Below, in pieces: positions 31,263 through 42,900 of a DNA stretch of 64,000 nucleotides. Position numbers and translations under genes: made by a program. The notes under the pieces were generated by a model. The model had not been told where the DNA came from. It did no database searches and was given only the letters and a program-made list of their open reading frames with translations. Positions within the stretch are counted from its first letter, which is position 1. Each line of letters starts with the position of its first letter. Origin of the DNA: Rhizopus arrhizus (taxonomy: Eukaryota > Mucoromycota > Mucoromycetes > Mucorales > Rhizopodaceae); contig JAKZZE010000004.1 of the NCBI GenBank assembly GCA_024220505.1, positions 558,001 through 622,000 on the forward strand, given 5' to 3'.

Positions 31263-32892
31263 CAGTAGCGGACAAAGCTGGTGCACAAAAATTAAAAACA
31301 ACATTGTATCTCCGCCATATGTCTGCGACTTTTGTGGCATATACCATCTGAAAGACAGTCCAAAATATACATTATGTTATGTAAACCGGAACTGTACCGG
31401 ACATCCCCCAGGCATAAGGTCATTTTTAGTGATTTTTTGCATATTTCAATTTTCGCCAAAAATGTGGTGCTTGTCTAGCCTTCTTTCAATTTTCCCCATA
31501 TCTCTCCCGTTTGCTTTCAGATTTCACCGCATATTAGTGAATTTTAGTAGCTCTTAAAAAATATATAAAACCGTAGTTATTTTGTATTTCCCATTGAATC
31601 CCCCCTTTTGTTTTTACCCTATTCACTATAACAAAGTACTAGCCTTATATGTTTAAGAAAATAAGCAACTGTAAAAACGAAACTCTGAGGTCTCGAATAC
31701 GCTTAGTTCGTACGACAACAGATATTTCTAGAATAACAAGGATCTCTAAATGGACAATCAACAGGAGAAAGAGGGAAGAAAGAAACTTAATGTCTTGTGA
31801 TCATAAAGGTCTCCCGCTTTTAGTCTGAAAAGTTACTAGCTCAATCACTAACCTAAAGCTTGGACAAGGTCCGTTACATACATTTTCCGATACTTAGCAC
31901 ATTTTGAGGACCTTAAGATACAGTATTAGCAAATTGTCAGTCTGAAGGCACTGTAGGAAGCTAGATTTTGAGTCTGGAAGTAAGGAATCGAAGAATTTCA
32001 TCAGCTGTATTAGCCGGAAAAAGCGATGAATGTGGTATCACAACAAGCCATTGTATACAATAAAGGGCTGGAAGTCTGCTATCTTTAGCAATGAAACAAA
32101 TATGAACATTATGGATGCAGATAGTATACACTAATATTGAAAGCAAGTCGAGCAACCTGAGCGATTTTTTCACGGTGATCAAACAATGAAGCATGCTGGC
32201 TGCTCTGTTATGTTTTAAGGCTGTATTAGATATTGAGGACCGGAATATGTGTGTCAAGTATATGATGGTATAATGAACTCATAAATATACACATATATTT
32301 CGCTTACTTCATACCACAAAAGCCTAGCGTATAGTGGTCTAAAACGTCGTAATCTCTCGTTTCAGTATGACAATGACACAAGGCACAAGTCGACGCATGT
32401 CACAAACTCAATATTTGATAACAGCGCTTCTGTGCTACAAGTTTAGCCGCCACTAATCCCGGCCTAAGTCCGCTTAAGCATACCAGGTGGCAATTGATGG
32501 CAAAGGTATGATGATACGACACTAGATCAAAAAGGGTCGATGATCTTTGGAAAAGAGTAGTTAAAGAGCCGGGTTCTTTTATTGAAAATGATATACACGC
32601 ATATTATTAGCATATGCAAAGAAGAACATCCGATGATATCAAGAGATGAGATGATTATATAAAGTCTAAGGTCTTAGCCACTTTTGCGGTTTTTAGAAAA
32701 TATAAAATTTTATAAATTTAAAGCACGCTTATCGCTCAGTTTTAACAATGTCATGCTTAGAACATACATAAATTACAATGACTAGTATATCCTCCTTCTA
32801 GTACAGTTTCATGACTATTGCAATTACCATGAGCAGGTAATGGTAGTTAAAAGCTGAAAAAAAGTTTTGTGCACCAGTTTTGTCCGCTACTG
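31263..32892 (+). mobile_element. Tc1/mariner element Mar5, decayed
   Basis: A 1630-bp element with ends CAGTAGCGGACAAAGCTGGT and the reverse complement, TA at 31261-31262 and 32893-32894. The plus strand carries a heavily mutated transposase. Recognisable pieces are the second Asp region (QYDNDTRHKS, near 32365) and a NP-rich relic of the Glu motif near 32455. A near-identical copy of the same length is Mar9 (38292-39921). Confidence 0.9.
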
Positions 32893-32894
32893 TA

Positions 32895-33733
32895 TATTGA
32901 AAATGTCAAGGATCATGCAAGCTGGAGTCAAGCCTCGAATACCTTGGAGAAATACTACTATAAACCAACTATGAAACAACACTCTAGTACAACGATCCAG
33001 AATTTAATTTTTGTTGCTGAAAACAATACTACTTCGGAGTCCGAAGCGAAGGCAACCAGGATTGTGTTAGGAATGTCTCATCATGGTTCTTTCCGACGAA
33101 AATAATTTCAACCAGAAAACTGGCTTAGCCGAGTCGCCTCATCTCAACACCAAGGCTACATCAATGTCCAAAACATCAGCACAACGTTCTTGGGCACGGG
33201 TAGTGACCAAAAACCGTAAATCACTGTTACATTCGACTAATTCTTCCTCGACGGCTAGCATGGCTACATCTACACCGAGCAATTTGGATGCCCCGAGGAT
33301 CCCTAAGACCAGTATATGACGAACAGGCCATGGTTTAGGCAGTGTCTTTATCGATATGACAGGTCGCAAGGAATCGAAAATTGAGTTTCTCCATTTGGTT
33401 GCTCAACAATATCCTTCACGCGTAGGAGCCCTCACTCAACAAGTTGGAACTCTTAAGTTTGCCGAGATTAATTTTGCACCTGATGACGACGCATTAAGTG
33501 AATGCCTGGCGAACGGTATTACTTTTGCAGATAAATCAACTATCTTACCTTGTCGGGCGCTTGACACTCACATGCAAGTTGTCCGTCTGCGTCTGTCCAA
33601 GTTGTTATGTTCTGGTAAAGTAATTAAGGATAACAATAAAACCAAAGAATACTTTTTGAGACTGAACTTTATTTAAGACAATCTTGATTGTTAAAAAGAA
33701 ATCATTACAAAGTCTACTATTTATATTCTTCTA
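32895..33733 (+). pseudogene. LINE ORF1 fragment with one nonsense codon
   Basis: The frame from about 33164 (MSKTSAQRSWARVV) to about 33610 resembles the 5' part of LINE2 ORF1: LVAQQYPSRVGALTQQVGT corresponds to ALAAQYPDAIGAVPVRQGT, and VRLRLSKLL to VSLEKLPLL. One TGA at 33317-33319 interrupts it. After 33610 the similarity ends in AT-rich sequence of unknown origin up to Mar6. Upstream, 32895-33080 is noncoding and includes CGAAGCGAAGG and GTTAGGAATGTC words also seen at 57.05 kb. Confidence 0.7.
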
Positions 33734-34785
33734 CAGTAAGGGACAAAATCAGTCCGTTTTTTGGTTTTTTCGCAATGCCTCGCCGGGAATTAAACTTAGG
33801 GCTTCGCTTTGCTGACGAAACATTTGCACGCAAGCTAGACAAAATTATTGGTGTAACCTAATTGCTTCTACCACCATTTTCTCTGTAGTTATGGCGGAAA
33901 AAGTGATTTTCCGTGATTGTTGCTAACGCCCGATTTTGCATTAGACACCATATCTCCAGAAACAGTCACTGGACTGACTTGAGATTTAGTTTGGTACGTC
34001 TTATGACGTCAGTGAACGCTAACGTGTTCTCATATTTTAGCTTCTTTTATTTTTTTACATTTTTTCTTTTTCCTCATTTACCTCATCTCAGATTAGCCAA
34101 ACACGCCATGACAGCAAAGAATGCCGACAAACATGCCCAAATTGAAAACATGTTGAACCACTCCATTCCATGGGATGTAATTAAAAAAAAAGTAGGCTGT
34201 GGAAAGTCCATGATTCGAAGAATTTCAAGGAAAACCAAGTTGCAGTCAAAAAATAGCGCGGGTAGACATCGTTTACTCACACCTAGGGAGGAAACCAAAG
34301 CAGCTAGAGACATAAGGCTTGGCTTATCTAAAAGCGCAGCCGATGCTTCCTTTGGCGTTAAAAAACCAGATCAAATGGTCAATCCAAAAACAATTGCTCG
34401 TACTTTGAAACGCAAAGGTCTAAAATCGACTAAGAAAAAGACGGTACTTCCACTTAATAATGACAAGCAAAAGGCACGATATGATTGGGCAAAGGCTCAT
34501 AAAGACTGGTCCGAGACTGATTGGGAACGCGTTGTCTTTTCTGATGAGACAAAGATCCAAAAAAGAGGGTCTAATGGCCTAGAATACGCTTGGAAAGAGG
34601 ATAATGCACCTTATCGAGACCATCACTACAAAAAGAAACATGCTTATGGAGGAGGCGGGATCATGCTTTGGAGTTGCATAACTATACATGGAGGGGGCTA
34701 CATGTCCTGGCTACAAAGTAATGTAAACGGTGAGCTATACACGTCAGTACTTGAGGAGGAATACCAGGAGACATTGAAGTATTAT
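33734..34785 (+). mobile_element. Mar6, truncated copy of Mar1
   Basis: Left terminus CAGTAAGGGACAAAATCAG with TA at 33732-33733. The sequence is the reverse complement of 963-2015 apart from one A in a homopolymer. The transposase reading frame (from MTAKNADK at 34108) is identical in translation to Mar1 up to the LTR junction. The 3' half of the transposase and the right terminus are missing. Confidence 0.92.
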
Positions 34786-35441
34786 TGTTAAGGATACATA
34801 AGATTATAGTCACTTTATTTTAGAAAAGGAATCAGATATGATCCTGAATAATATGTTGACATAACTTGGAATCATTTATAACAGTATTCCCAACACAGAT
34901 CAATAAAATACTTTGATTAGATTTTTATATTAAGCTTTATTCATATTAGCTTCACATAGTCAAATAAGATGACATGGTTGTAATATAGTTTAGTGATAGT
35001 ATGAGCATGTTGAATAAGGAATGACGATTACTTACCGGATCATCATTAGTCATGAAAACATTTATCCTGACTGAGATATTATTGTTAGCAATGATATCCA
35101 ATCACGGAACTAAAGGTCATTATATTCATCCGTACCGTCTCCTTAAATAGTCTTTATCCAGGATTATCTGAAACCATCCCAATAGCATAATTGACAATAC
35201 AAGCTAGGAACAGGCTAAACTAATAATTAGAAATCGTAATCATCTATTCTGTCAAGTTGATTATAAATCTGTCCTAATTCTTTATCCGTATCATGTCTAT
35301 AAATACTCTCACTTTTTACATGTAGAATTTATTTTGATATAATAGTTATCTTAACTTAATAAAGAGATACCAAGTTCTAACAGTATTTCTTTATCTTTGA
35401 TTGCTATATTATATTTACCTAAAACTCCCCTTTCCTAAACA
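34786..35441 (+). mobile_element. LTR-A copy 3, mismatched flanks
   Basis: The 656-bp reverse complement of copy 1, identical at every position I compared. The left 5 bp is ATTAT, exactly as in Mar1, but the right 5 bp is TGCTG inside a different mariner (Mar7). It therefore lacks a target duplication and joins two unrelated flanks. Confidence 0.92.
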
Positions 35442-36335
35442 TGCTGAAACACTATTTTGGAAGAATCAAAGCCGTAACTTTCCATTGTCTTCAGTAAATC
35501 ATCTTTTAAGACCTCAAGATAGGCCTCGCTATTCATATGATGACCTACATCAACTATCCACCCAACACCTTCCCATGTAATGCAGCTCCAGACCATAATA
35601 TTGCCACCCCCATGCTTGACGGTTTGCTGTACATGTCGCGAGTTCAATTCCTCATTGGGTAGTTTCCATGTATAAGCCTTTCCGTCGGATGCAAAACGAT
35701 TTATTTTGGTCTCATCTGAGAATATGACCCGTTTCCAGTCGTCCACAGTCCAATGTTGGTGCGATTTAGCCCATTGAAGGCGTTCTATGATGTTTTGCAT
35801 TCGCAGCAATGGTTTTTGAGGCTTGACAAATGCTATAAAGTCAGCTTTTTTGAGGACGCGGCGTACGGTACTGTCACTTACAGACATTCCAAATTCTTCT
35901 TTTAGAGCTTTTTGGATCTCTACAGCATTATTTTTTCTTCCCAAGGTGACTAATCTCCGGATGTAGTTTACCATGCGTTTACTAATTAGGGATGGACGAC
36001 CAGCTTCATTAACATTTCCACTCATCTTCAGAGATGAGCGGTACTTCTGAACAGTAGTACGACTAACACCAACTTGTTTTGCTACGTTGCTGTTTGACTT
36101 CTTAGATCTTACAGTGAGTTAAAAAACTGTTTCAGTAAAATTGAAACTCACACATTTATCCTTTTTTTGGAAGAAATATTTAGAGTATACCTGATCTTTT
36201 TTATTATGTTATTATATGGCTTTTTTGCAACAAAGCAATGTACATCTCATCTTAATCTATAAATTACATCTTGAGTAATGGCCATTTTAAAAAAAGGGGA
36301 TGACTGAAACGGTTTTTTAACTAGGTAAAAAAATA

Positions 36336-37358
36336 CTAATATATAGTATTTCCACCCTTAGCTTTTATTACAGCTTGAACTCTAGCCGGCATACTATCAA
36401 TATATTTACAGCAAATATCTTTATCAAATGTTTCCCATTCAATTTTGATTCTTTCCCATAGTTCATGGACACCTCTTGCCCTTTGCTCATATAAAGTTAA
36501 TTTCAAGTTTAAGTGTCGCCACATGTGCTCAATTGGGTTCAGGTCAGGCGATTGAGAAGGCCAAGGCAATACTGGGTACTTTGCTTCTTTTATAAGATAA
36601 GTCGTCGTTATCTTGGCAGTGTGCTTCGGATCGTTATCATGCTGAAAGATGAAATCACCATCTCCTAATCGGTAGTAATGAAGTGTATCTGCCAGTTCGG
36701 TTTTTAGGATATGGATGTAATCGGATGCAGTCATTCTGCCGTCGTATATCTCGCAGATATATCCAACTCCATGAGAAGTCATACAAGCCCACACCATAAC
36801 GCTTCTACCGCCGTGTTTTACGGTTGGGATTACATGATGAGGCTGTAATGGGCTTCCAGGTAGACTCCAATAGAATTCAACTCTATCAGAGCCCCAAACG
36901 TTGATTTTCGACTCGTCAGAGAAGATAACCTTTCTCCAGTCGTCAATAGTCCAGTACCTGTGAGCAAGTGCCCATTCCAAGCGTGCTTTCCTGTGTTTTG
37001 CTGACAAAAGAGGTACCTTTCTTTTTGGTCGGGCTTTGAATTATAGGCTCTTTAAGGCGTTTAGGGTGGTGTTGTAAGTCAACCTTGGATAAATGGCCTT
37101 AAAATAATCGAAGACCTCTACACCTGACTTCAATCGTCTTAAGATTACCATTCCCTTCATGAGGGACTTGCTTGCTTCAGTTAAGATCTGAGGTCGTCCG
37201 CCAGTGTTATCGGGCCTTTGGATATTCCATTTTTTGCAATATCAATGAACAGTGGCTTTAGAGAAAGTCAAGCGATTAGCAATCTCTTCATAAGACAAAT
37301 CAGACTCTAAGAGCACTCTCAAATCATTTTGAGTATCTTGGGAAATGGAGCGAGTTAT
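36336..37358 (-). pseudogene. Mar8 transposase with two stops and a lost start
   Basis: A 341-codon frame, the same length as Mar2. The expected ATG is ATA (37356-37358), followed by TRSISQDTQNDL. A TGA replaces a codon in the helix-turn-helix (37242-37244) and a TAA lies at 37041-37043. The catalytic motifs are all present: FSDESKIN, FQHDNDPKHTAK, SPDLNPIEHMW. Damage is limited to three point changes. Confidence 0.88.
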
Positions 37359-37544
37359 TTTTAATAAAGATTGGGTTGAAAATGTTAAATGAAAAAGGAT
37401 GGAATTTGTTACGCGTCTATTAATAAAATAACGTGTTTATATACTTGTTTTTTTAATAAATGCAAAGTATTATACTCTTCCCCTAACTTTATGTGTATTG
37501 CATAAATGAAAAATGAAGTCTGCATAATTGTAATTGATATTTAT

Positions 37545-37949
37545 TGATGTATCCATCATTCATAACTCGATATGAAAACAGTATTAATAAGCTACATGTA
37601 AAATATATCCAATAGATAGGCTACAGGTTAATTCGGATAATCTTCATTAAGGATAAGATGCTGCGTAATTGCACGGTTAAATTATATTAAATCCAGGAAC
37701 TAAATCACAGTCAATCATATACGAGTATTCTATGGATAAATGCTTATGATGACAAAGATAACAATGGAAGAACACGTAACCATTATCTATTTGTCATCAG
37801 TTATATCATACTCATTAATTATTAATCCATAACATGAAATATTATCCGTGTATGAAAAGTATAAATAGAGTATCATTTTCTTATTAAATAAAGCAATCTC
37901 TTTATCGAGTCTCGTCCTCTCTTGTTCCTTTCTATTCTGGGATAAATCA
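37545..37949 (+). mobile_element. Solo LTR, LTR-G copy 1
   Basis: A 405-bp sequence TGATGTATCC to GGATAAATCA with a perfect 5-bp duplication TTTAT (37540-37544 and 37950-37954). It contains GTATAAATAG followed 21 nt later by AATAAAG. It is inserted in Mar8 between the transposase and the right end. Confidence 0.95.
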
Positions 37950-38291
37950 TTTATGTTTTTTTTAATGGAGTTAAAAAACCGTTTCAGTGCACCGGCTGTA
38001 GTAATTTTATAAGTTTTAGGGAGCAAATATTGAAAAAGCAATACTATTTTTATATTGTATTATATATCAGAACTAGTGCTTTCATATGATGTATGAAATG
38101 TAGCATTTTATTTAGTATATCAGTAGTAATGGTAGTAAAACCATATTTAGGAAAAACACTGAAACTGTTTTTTAACTCACTGTAGCAATGAGGAAATGCT
38201 GTTTACTTTGTCAGTTGAAATTGCGCGCATGTCGAATCAGCAATGGTGTAATTTCGTAATGGGGTGTTGCAATGTAGCAATAAAACACTTA

Positions 38292-39921
38292 CAGTAGCGG
38301 ACAAAACTGGTGCACAAAAATTAAAATCAACATTGTATCTCCGCCATATGTCTGCGACTTTTGTGGCATATACCATCTGAAAGACAGTCCAAAATATACA
38401 TTATGTTATGTAAACCGGAACTGTGCCGGACATCCCCCAGGCATAAGGTCATTTTTAGTGATTTTTTGCATATTTCAATTTTCGCCAAAAATGTAGTGCT
38501 TGTCTAGCCTTCTTTCAATTTTCCCCATATCTCTCCCGTTTGCTTTCAGATTTCACCGCATATTAGTGAATTTTAGTAGCTCTTAAAAAATATAGAAAAC
38601 CGTAGTTATTTTGTATTTCCCATTGAATCCCCCCTTTTGTTTTTACCCTATTCACTATAACAAAGTACTAGCCTTATATGTTTAAGAAAATAAGCAACTG
38701 TAAAAACGAAACTCTGAGATCTCGAACACGCCTAGTTCGTACGACAGCAGATATTTCTAGAGTAACAAGGATCTCTAAATGGACAATCAACAGGAGAAAG
38801 AGGGAAGAAAGAAACTTAATGTCTTGTGATCATGAAGGTCTCCCGCTTTTAGTCTGAAAAGTTACTAGCTCAATCACCAACCTAAAGCTTGGACAAGGTC
38901 CGTTACACACAGTTTCTGATGCTCAGCACATTTCGAGGACCTTAAGATACAGTATTAGCAGACTGTTAGTCTGAAGGCACTGTAGGAAGCTAGATTTTGA
39001 GTCCGGAAGTAAGGAATCGAAGAATTTCATCAGCTGTATAAGTCGGAAAAAGCGATGAATGTGGTATCACAACAAGCCATTGTATACTATAGAGGGCTGA
39101 AAGTCTGCTATCTTTAGCAATGAAACAAATATGAACATTATGGATGCAGACAGTATACACTAATATTGAAAGCAAGTCGAGCAACCTGAGCGATTTTTTC
39201 ACGGTGATCAAACAATGAAGCATGCTGGCTGCTCTGTTATGTTTTAAGGCTGTATTAGATATTGAGGACCAGAATATGTGTGTCAGGTATACGATGGTAT
39301 AATGAACTCATAAATATACACATATATTTCGCTTACTTCATACCACAAAAGCCTAGCGTATAGTGGTCTAAAACGTCGTAATCTCTCGTTTCAGTATGAC
39401 AATGACACAAGGCACAAGTCAACGCATGTCACAAACTCAATATTTGATAACAGCGCTTCTGTGCTACAAGTTTAGCCGCCACTAATCCCGGCCTAAGTCC
39501 GCTTAAGCATGCCAGGTGGCAATTGATGGCAAAGGTATGATGATACGACACTAGATCAAAAAGGGTCGATGATCTTTGGAAAAGAATAGTTAAAGAGCCG
39601 GGTTCTTTTACTGAAAATGATATACACGCATATTATTAGCATATGCAAAGAAGAACATCCGATGATATCAAGAGATGAGATGATTATATAAAGTCTAAGA
39701 TTTTAGCCACTTTTGCGGTTTTTAGAAAATATAAGATTTTATAAATTCAAAGCACGCTTATCGCTCAGTTTTAACAATGTCATGCTTAGAACATACATAG
39801 ATTACAATGACTAGTATATCCTCCTTCTAGTACAGTTTCATGACTATTGCAATTACCATGAGCAGGTAATGGTAGTTAAAAGCTAAAAAAAAGTTTTGTG
39901 CACCAGTTTTGTCCGCTACTG
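38292..39921 (+). mobile_element. Tc1/mariner element Mar9, decayed copy of Mar5
   Basis: A 1630-bp element with ends CAGTAGCGGACAAAACTGGT and the reverse complement, TA at 38290-38291 and 39922-39923. It has the same length as Mar5, the same broken transposase and only scattered, mostly transition, differences. It abuts Mar7 on the left and gypsy2 integrase on the right. Confidence 0.92.
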
Positions 39922-42900
39922 TAGATCCCAATCTTCTTTTCTTCCTTGTAACTGTTTAACGATAGTCTTTTTAGCAATTCCTACAAATGCTTCATTGACT
40001 GAGTTACCAAGGGGATTAAAAGGGTTAGACACTCTCTTATCGATACCACTGTTATTAATAAGTTCAGTAACGATGGTAGCAGTAAACTCTTTTCCGTTAT
40101 CACTAGCGATGACCTTAGGCCAGCCGAATGTACAGAAGATATCAACAAGCTGTTTGGCAATAGTAAGAGCTTGTTTATCAGGAATAGCTTTCAAGATAGT
40201 AAAGCGAGAAAATAAATCAACCATGACAAGAAGGAAATTATTTCCGCTCGTAGATGTTATATTAAAAGTGCCGAGGTCCATAACCCAATGATCTAGAGGT
40301 CCGTCAGGTAGGATACTTCTAGGGGGATGATAACCTGTTTTGGCAATGTTAAACATTTTGCATTCATGACACTTGGATATGACATCCTGAATATCTTGAC
40401 GTAAATTAGTCCAGTGGAGATTATCACCATGAATGGTTTGTTCTATGGCTTTAATTCCGTAATGACCTAATAAGTGAGCCTTCAATATTATATCTTTTCT
40501 TTCCTCAGGAGGAGGTGTGATATAATCTTCATATTGCAAAGCGCGATGCAATAAGGGTTTTGATGATGATGATGATGTTGCAGAAGTGACTGCATATGTT
40601 TGTGTTTCATAACTTTTAGATTTTTCTTTAAAAGTTGGTTTTCTTTTTCTTTTTCTTTACCACGGATATTGTAGATGGCAACATTGTTGACATTGTTACC
40701 CCCCTCCAGTTTATTGTCATCTGGGAATAAACGACTAAGTGCGTCTGGGATAATATTCTTAATGCCAGGACAATGAACAATATCAAATGAATATTCGAAA
40801 ATTGTTTCAAACCAAACAAGCATGGCAGCATTTGGAACAACTTGCTTCTTGATATAAATCAAGGCTTTATGATCAGTTGTCAAGGTAAAATGACGGTTGT
40901 ATAACCATTTATTATATCTCTCAAACATGAATACAATCGCTAACAACTCTCGTTTGTTTGTATGATAACGACGTTCGGTAGGGGAAAGAGATCTTGCAGC
41001 AAAGGCGTTATATTTAATGTCTTGGTCGATGACTTGATAAACGACACCGCCGATACCATACGCACTAGCATCTGTTGCAACGTAGAATGGGTACTTAAGG
41101 TCAGGAATGTGAATAACTGGGGCATTCACTAAGGCATCCTTAATATTACGAAAACTGCATTCATGGGTTTCATTCCAAATTCCTTTAAAGAATTAAGAGA
41201 TCGCAACCGGTCAAGTGGAGCAGTCAAGCGAGAAAACATTGGTAAACTATTACGGAAATAGTTTGCAAACCCAAGAAAACTCATGACTTGTCTACCAGTT
41301 TTAGGTGTGGGCCAAGAATGTATATTTGTCAGTTTACGTTGATCAGGGATTAGAGAACCATTGTTACCAATAGTCCATCCGAGAATATTTACACAACTTT
41401 GTGCAAAATGCGTCTTTTCAACATTAATAATTAAATTTGCAGCAGTAAGACGTTTCAACACTTCACGGACATACTCAATATGTTGATTCATGTCACCAGA
41501 GCTGAAGACACATAGATCATCAATATAGAGTGCAGTGTAAGGAAGATCTGCGAACAAATTTGTAAGAACACGCTGTACAATATTACCGGTACTTGTCAAG
41601 CCAAAAGGACAATGACGAAATTGATACTGCATACCAGTAAATGGATGAGTAAATGCGGTTTTGGGTCTATCAGATTCTTGGATAAGAAAACGATGAAAGC
41701 ATGCTCGTATGTCGAAGGTAGTGAATATAGTAGCAGAACCCATACGTTGATGAAGATCGCTGATTAGAGGTAAAGGCATTCTATCAACATTCTTTACAAG
41801 TTGGTTAAGCAGACGTGGATCAATAACTGCTCTTTTCTTAGTGTATAATCCGTTGACATCCTTTTTTCCAACAAGAAAAATAGGGTTATTGAAGCGAGTA
41901 TTGGAAGGAGCAGGTTCAATGACACAATCATCCAACCAGGTTTGAATTTGGTCTTCCATGATCTTTCTATTAGCAATAGCAATATCGGGTTGTCTTCGAT
42001 AAGCAAAGGCATTGGGTTCAGTATCAAGAGTGATGATAGCACCAGGTAAATTACAATGAGAAGACATGGGGATACTCGTATTAGCATCTAACAAAGGTTG
42101 AATAGTGCTCATCAAACGTTGTCTTTCCTGCATAGTGCCAACAGGAGTTTCATTTGGCTTATAATCATCAGGGTTAACTGGATCAGGTATTTTAGGAATA
42201 TTAGAATTTAACCAAGAAGTGGCTAATCCTGTTAAACCTATTCTTAGTTTAGGCAAAATGTCAAGTCCTAAACAAATGGGAACATCACTGCTAAAATCAA
42301 ACACTTCAAATTCATATGACAAACGGATTTGGTTATAATAAACAGTAAGATTTATTATGCCTAACCGGCTTACAGTACTTGAACTATTATGTCCTAACTT
42401 GATCGATCCTGGATTAGGTGTTGGAACTAAACCAAGTGTCGAACAGAACGAAGGAGACACACACGAAAAAGACGAACCGGTATCAATCATGGCCCATGTT
42501 TTGATGTGCTCTATAATAATAGGAACATAAAGCGTATTAGTGTTTGAAGGCGCTTTAGAAAAGATGTGATGTGTAATGTACTTACAGGCCTGAGCAGCTT
42601 CAGCCACAGTAAGGGCTTCCGCAACATCAATGTCCATATCATCCGACGAATCGGGAACAGGAACAACGGGACCAGCAGCATCAGTCTTGCGACCGGGAGA
42701 AGCATCACTACTACTCGAAGCAGCAGTGGCGGAAGAACCAACAGAAACAGAAACATCGTTACCAGAAGAGGCAACGGAAGACAAGGAAGAAGCAGGGGAT
42801 CGACTCATTGCTCGAAACATGTGAGAAGATCCGGCAGAGTCGTCAGCCAAGGAACCGGTTGAACGGCCCTTTCCTTTGCATCGGTGACCAGGACGCCAGT

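Larger units (their letters stand above)
36112..38182 (-). mobile_element. Tc1/mariner element Mar8, nested in Mar7
   Basis: A 2071-bp element (1661 bp without LTR-G1 and its duplicated 5 bp) with ends CAGTGAGTTAAAAAACTGTT and the reverse complement, TA at 36110-36111 and 38183-38184. Inverted inner copies of the terminal motif lie at 36304-36321 and 37970-37987. The sequence between outer and inner motifs differs on the two sides. Confidence 0.92.
35442..38230 (-). pseudogene. Mar7 transposase, split and truncated
   Basis: The start codon is at 38230 (MRAISTDKVN). Sixteen codons later Mar8 interrupts at TA 38183-38184/36110-36111. Across the insertion the frame is preserved and gives a helix-turn-helix (SNVAKQVGVSRTTVQKYRS). 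The first catalytic motif is FSDETKIN. The frame ends at IVFQH, just before the second catalytic Asp, where LTR-A3 begins. No other stop is seen, so the gene was intact before the two events. Confidence 0.83.
35442..38289 (-). mobile_element. Tc1/mariner element Mar7, cut by LTR-A3 and by Mar8
   Basis: The right end lies near 38289, next to the TA at 38290-38291; the left end was lost at the LTR-A3 junction. Mar8 (36112-38182) is inserted near the 5' end of its transposase. Mar9 is inserted at the TA that flanks Mar7, so the two mariners abut. Confidence 0.75.

Noticed and set aside
31961..32257. 98-residue minus-strand ORF, repeated at 38990-39223
   Set aside because: It lies antisense in the decayed Mar5 and Mar9 transposase and is present in both only because the copies are alike.
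38184..38291. gypsy2 integrase appearing to continue in frame beyond Mar9 (DWDLS and onward)
   Set aside because: The DNA is the terminal region and first codons of Mar7, whose transposase frame crosses Mar8 cleanly. The open frame is chance.
42566..42862. Overlapping ORFs on the plus strand across gypsy2 gag
   Set aside because: Shadow frames of a Ser-rich coding region; no domain and no start context.
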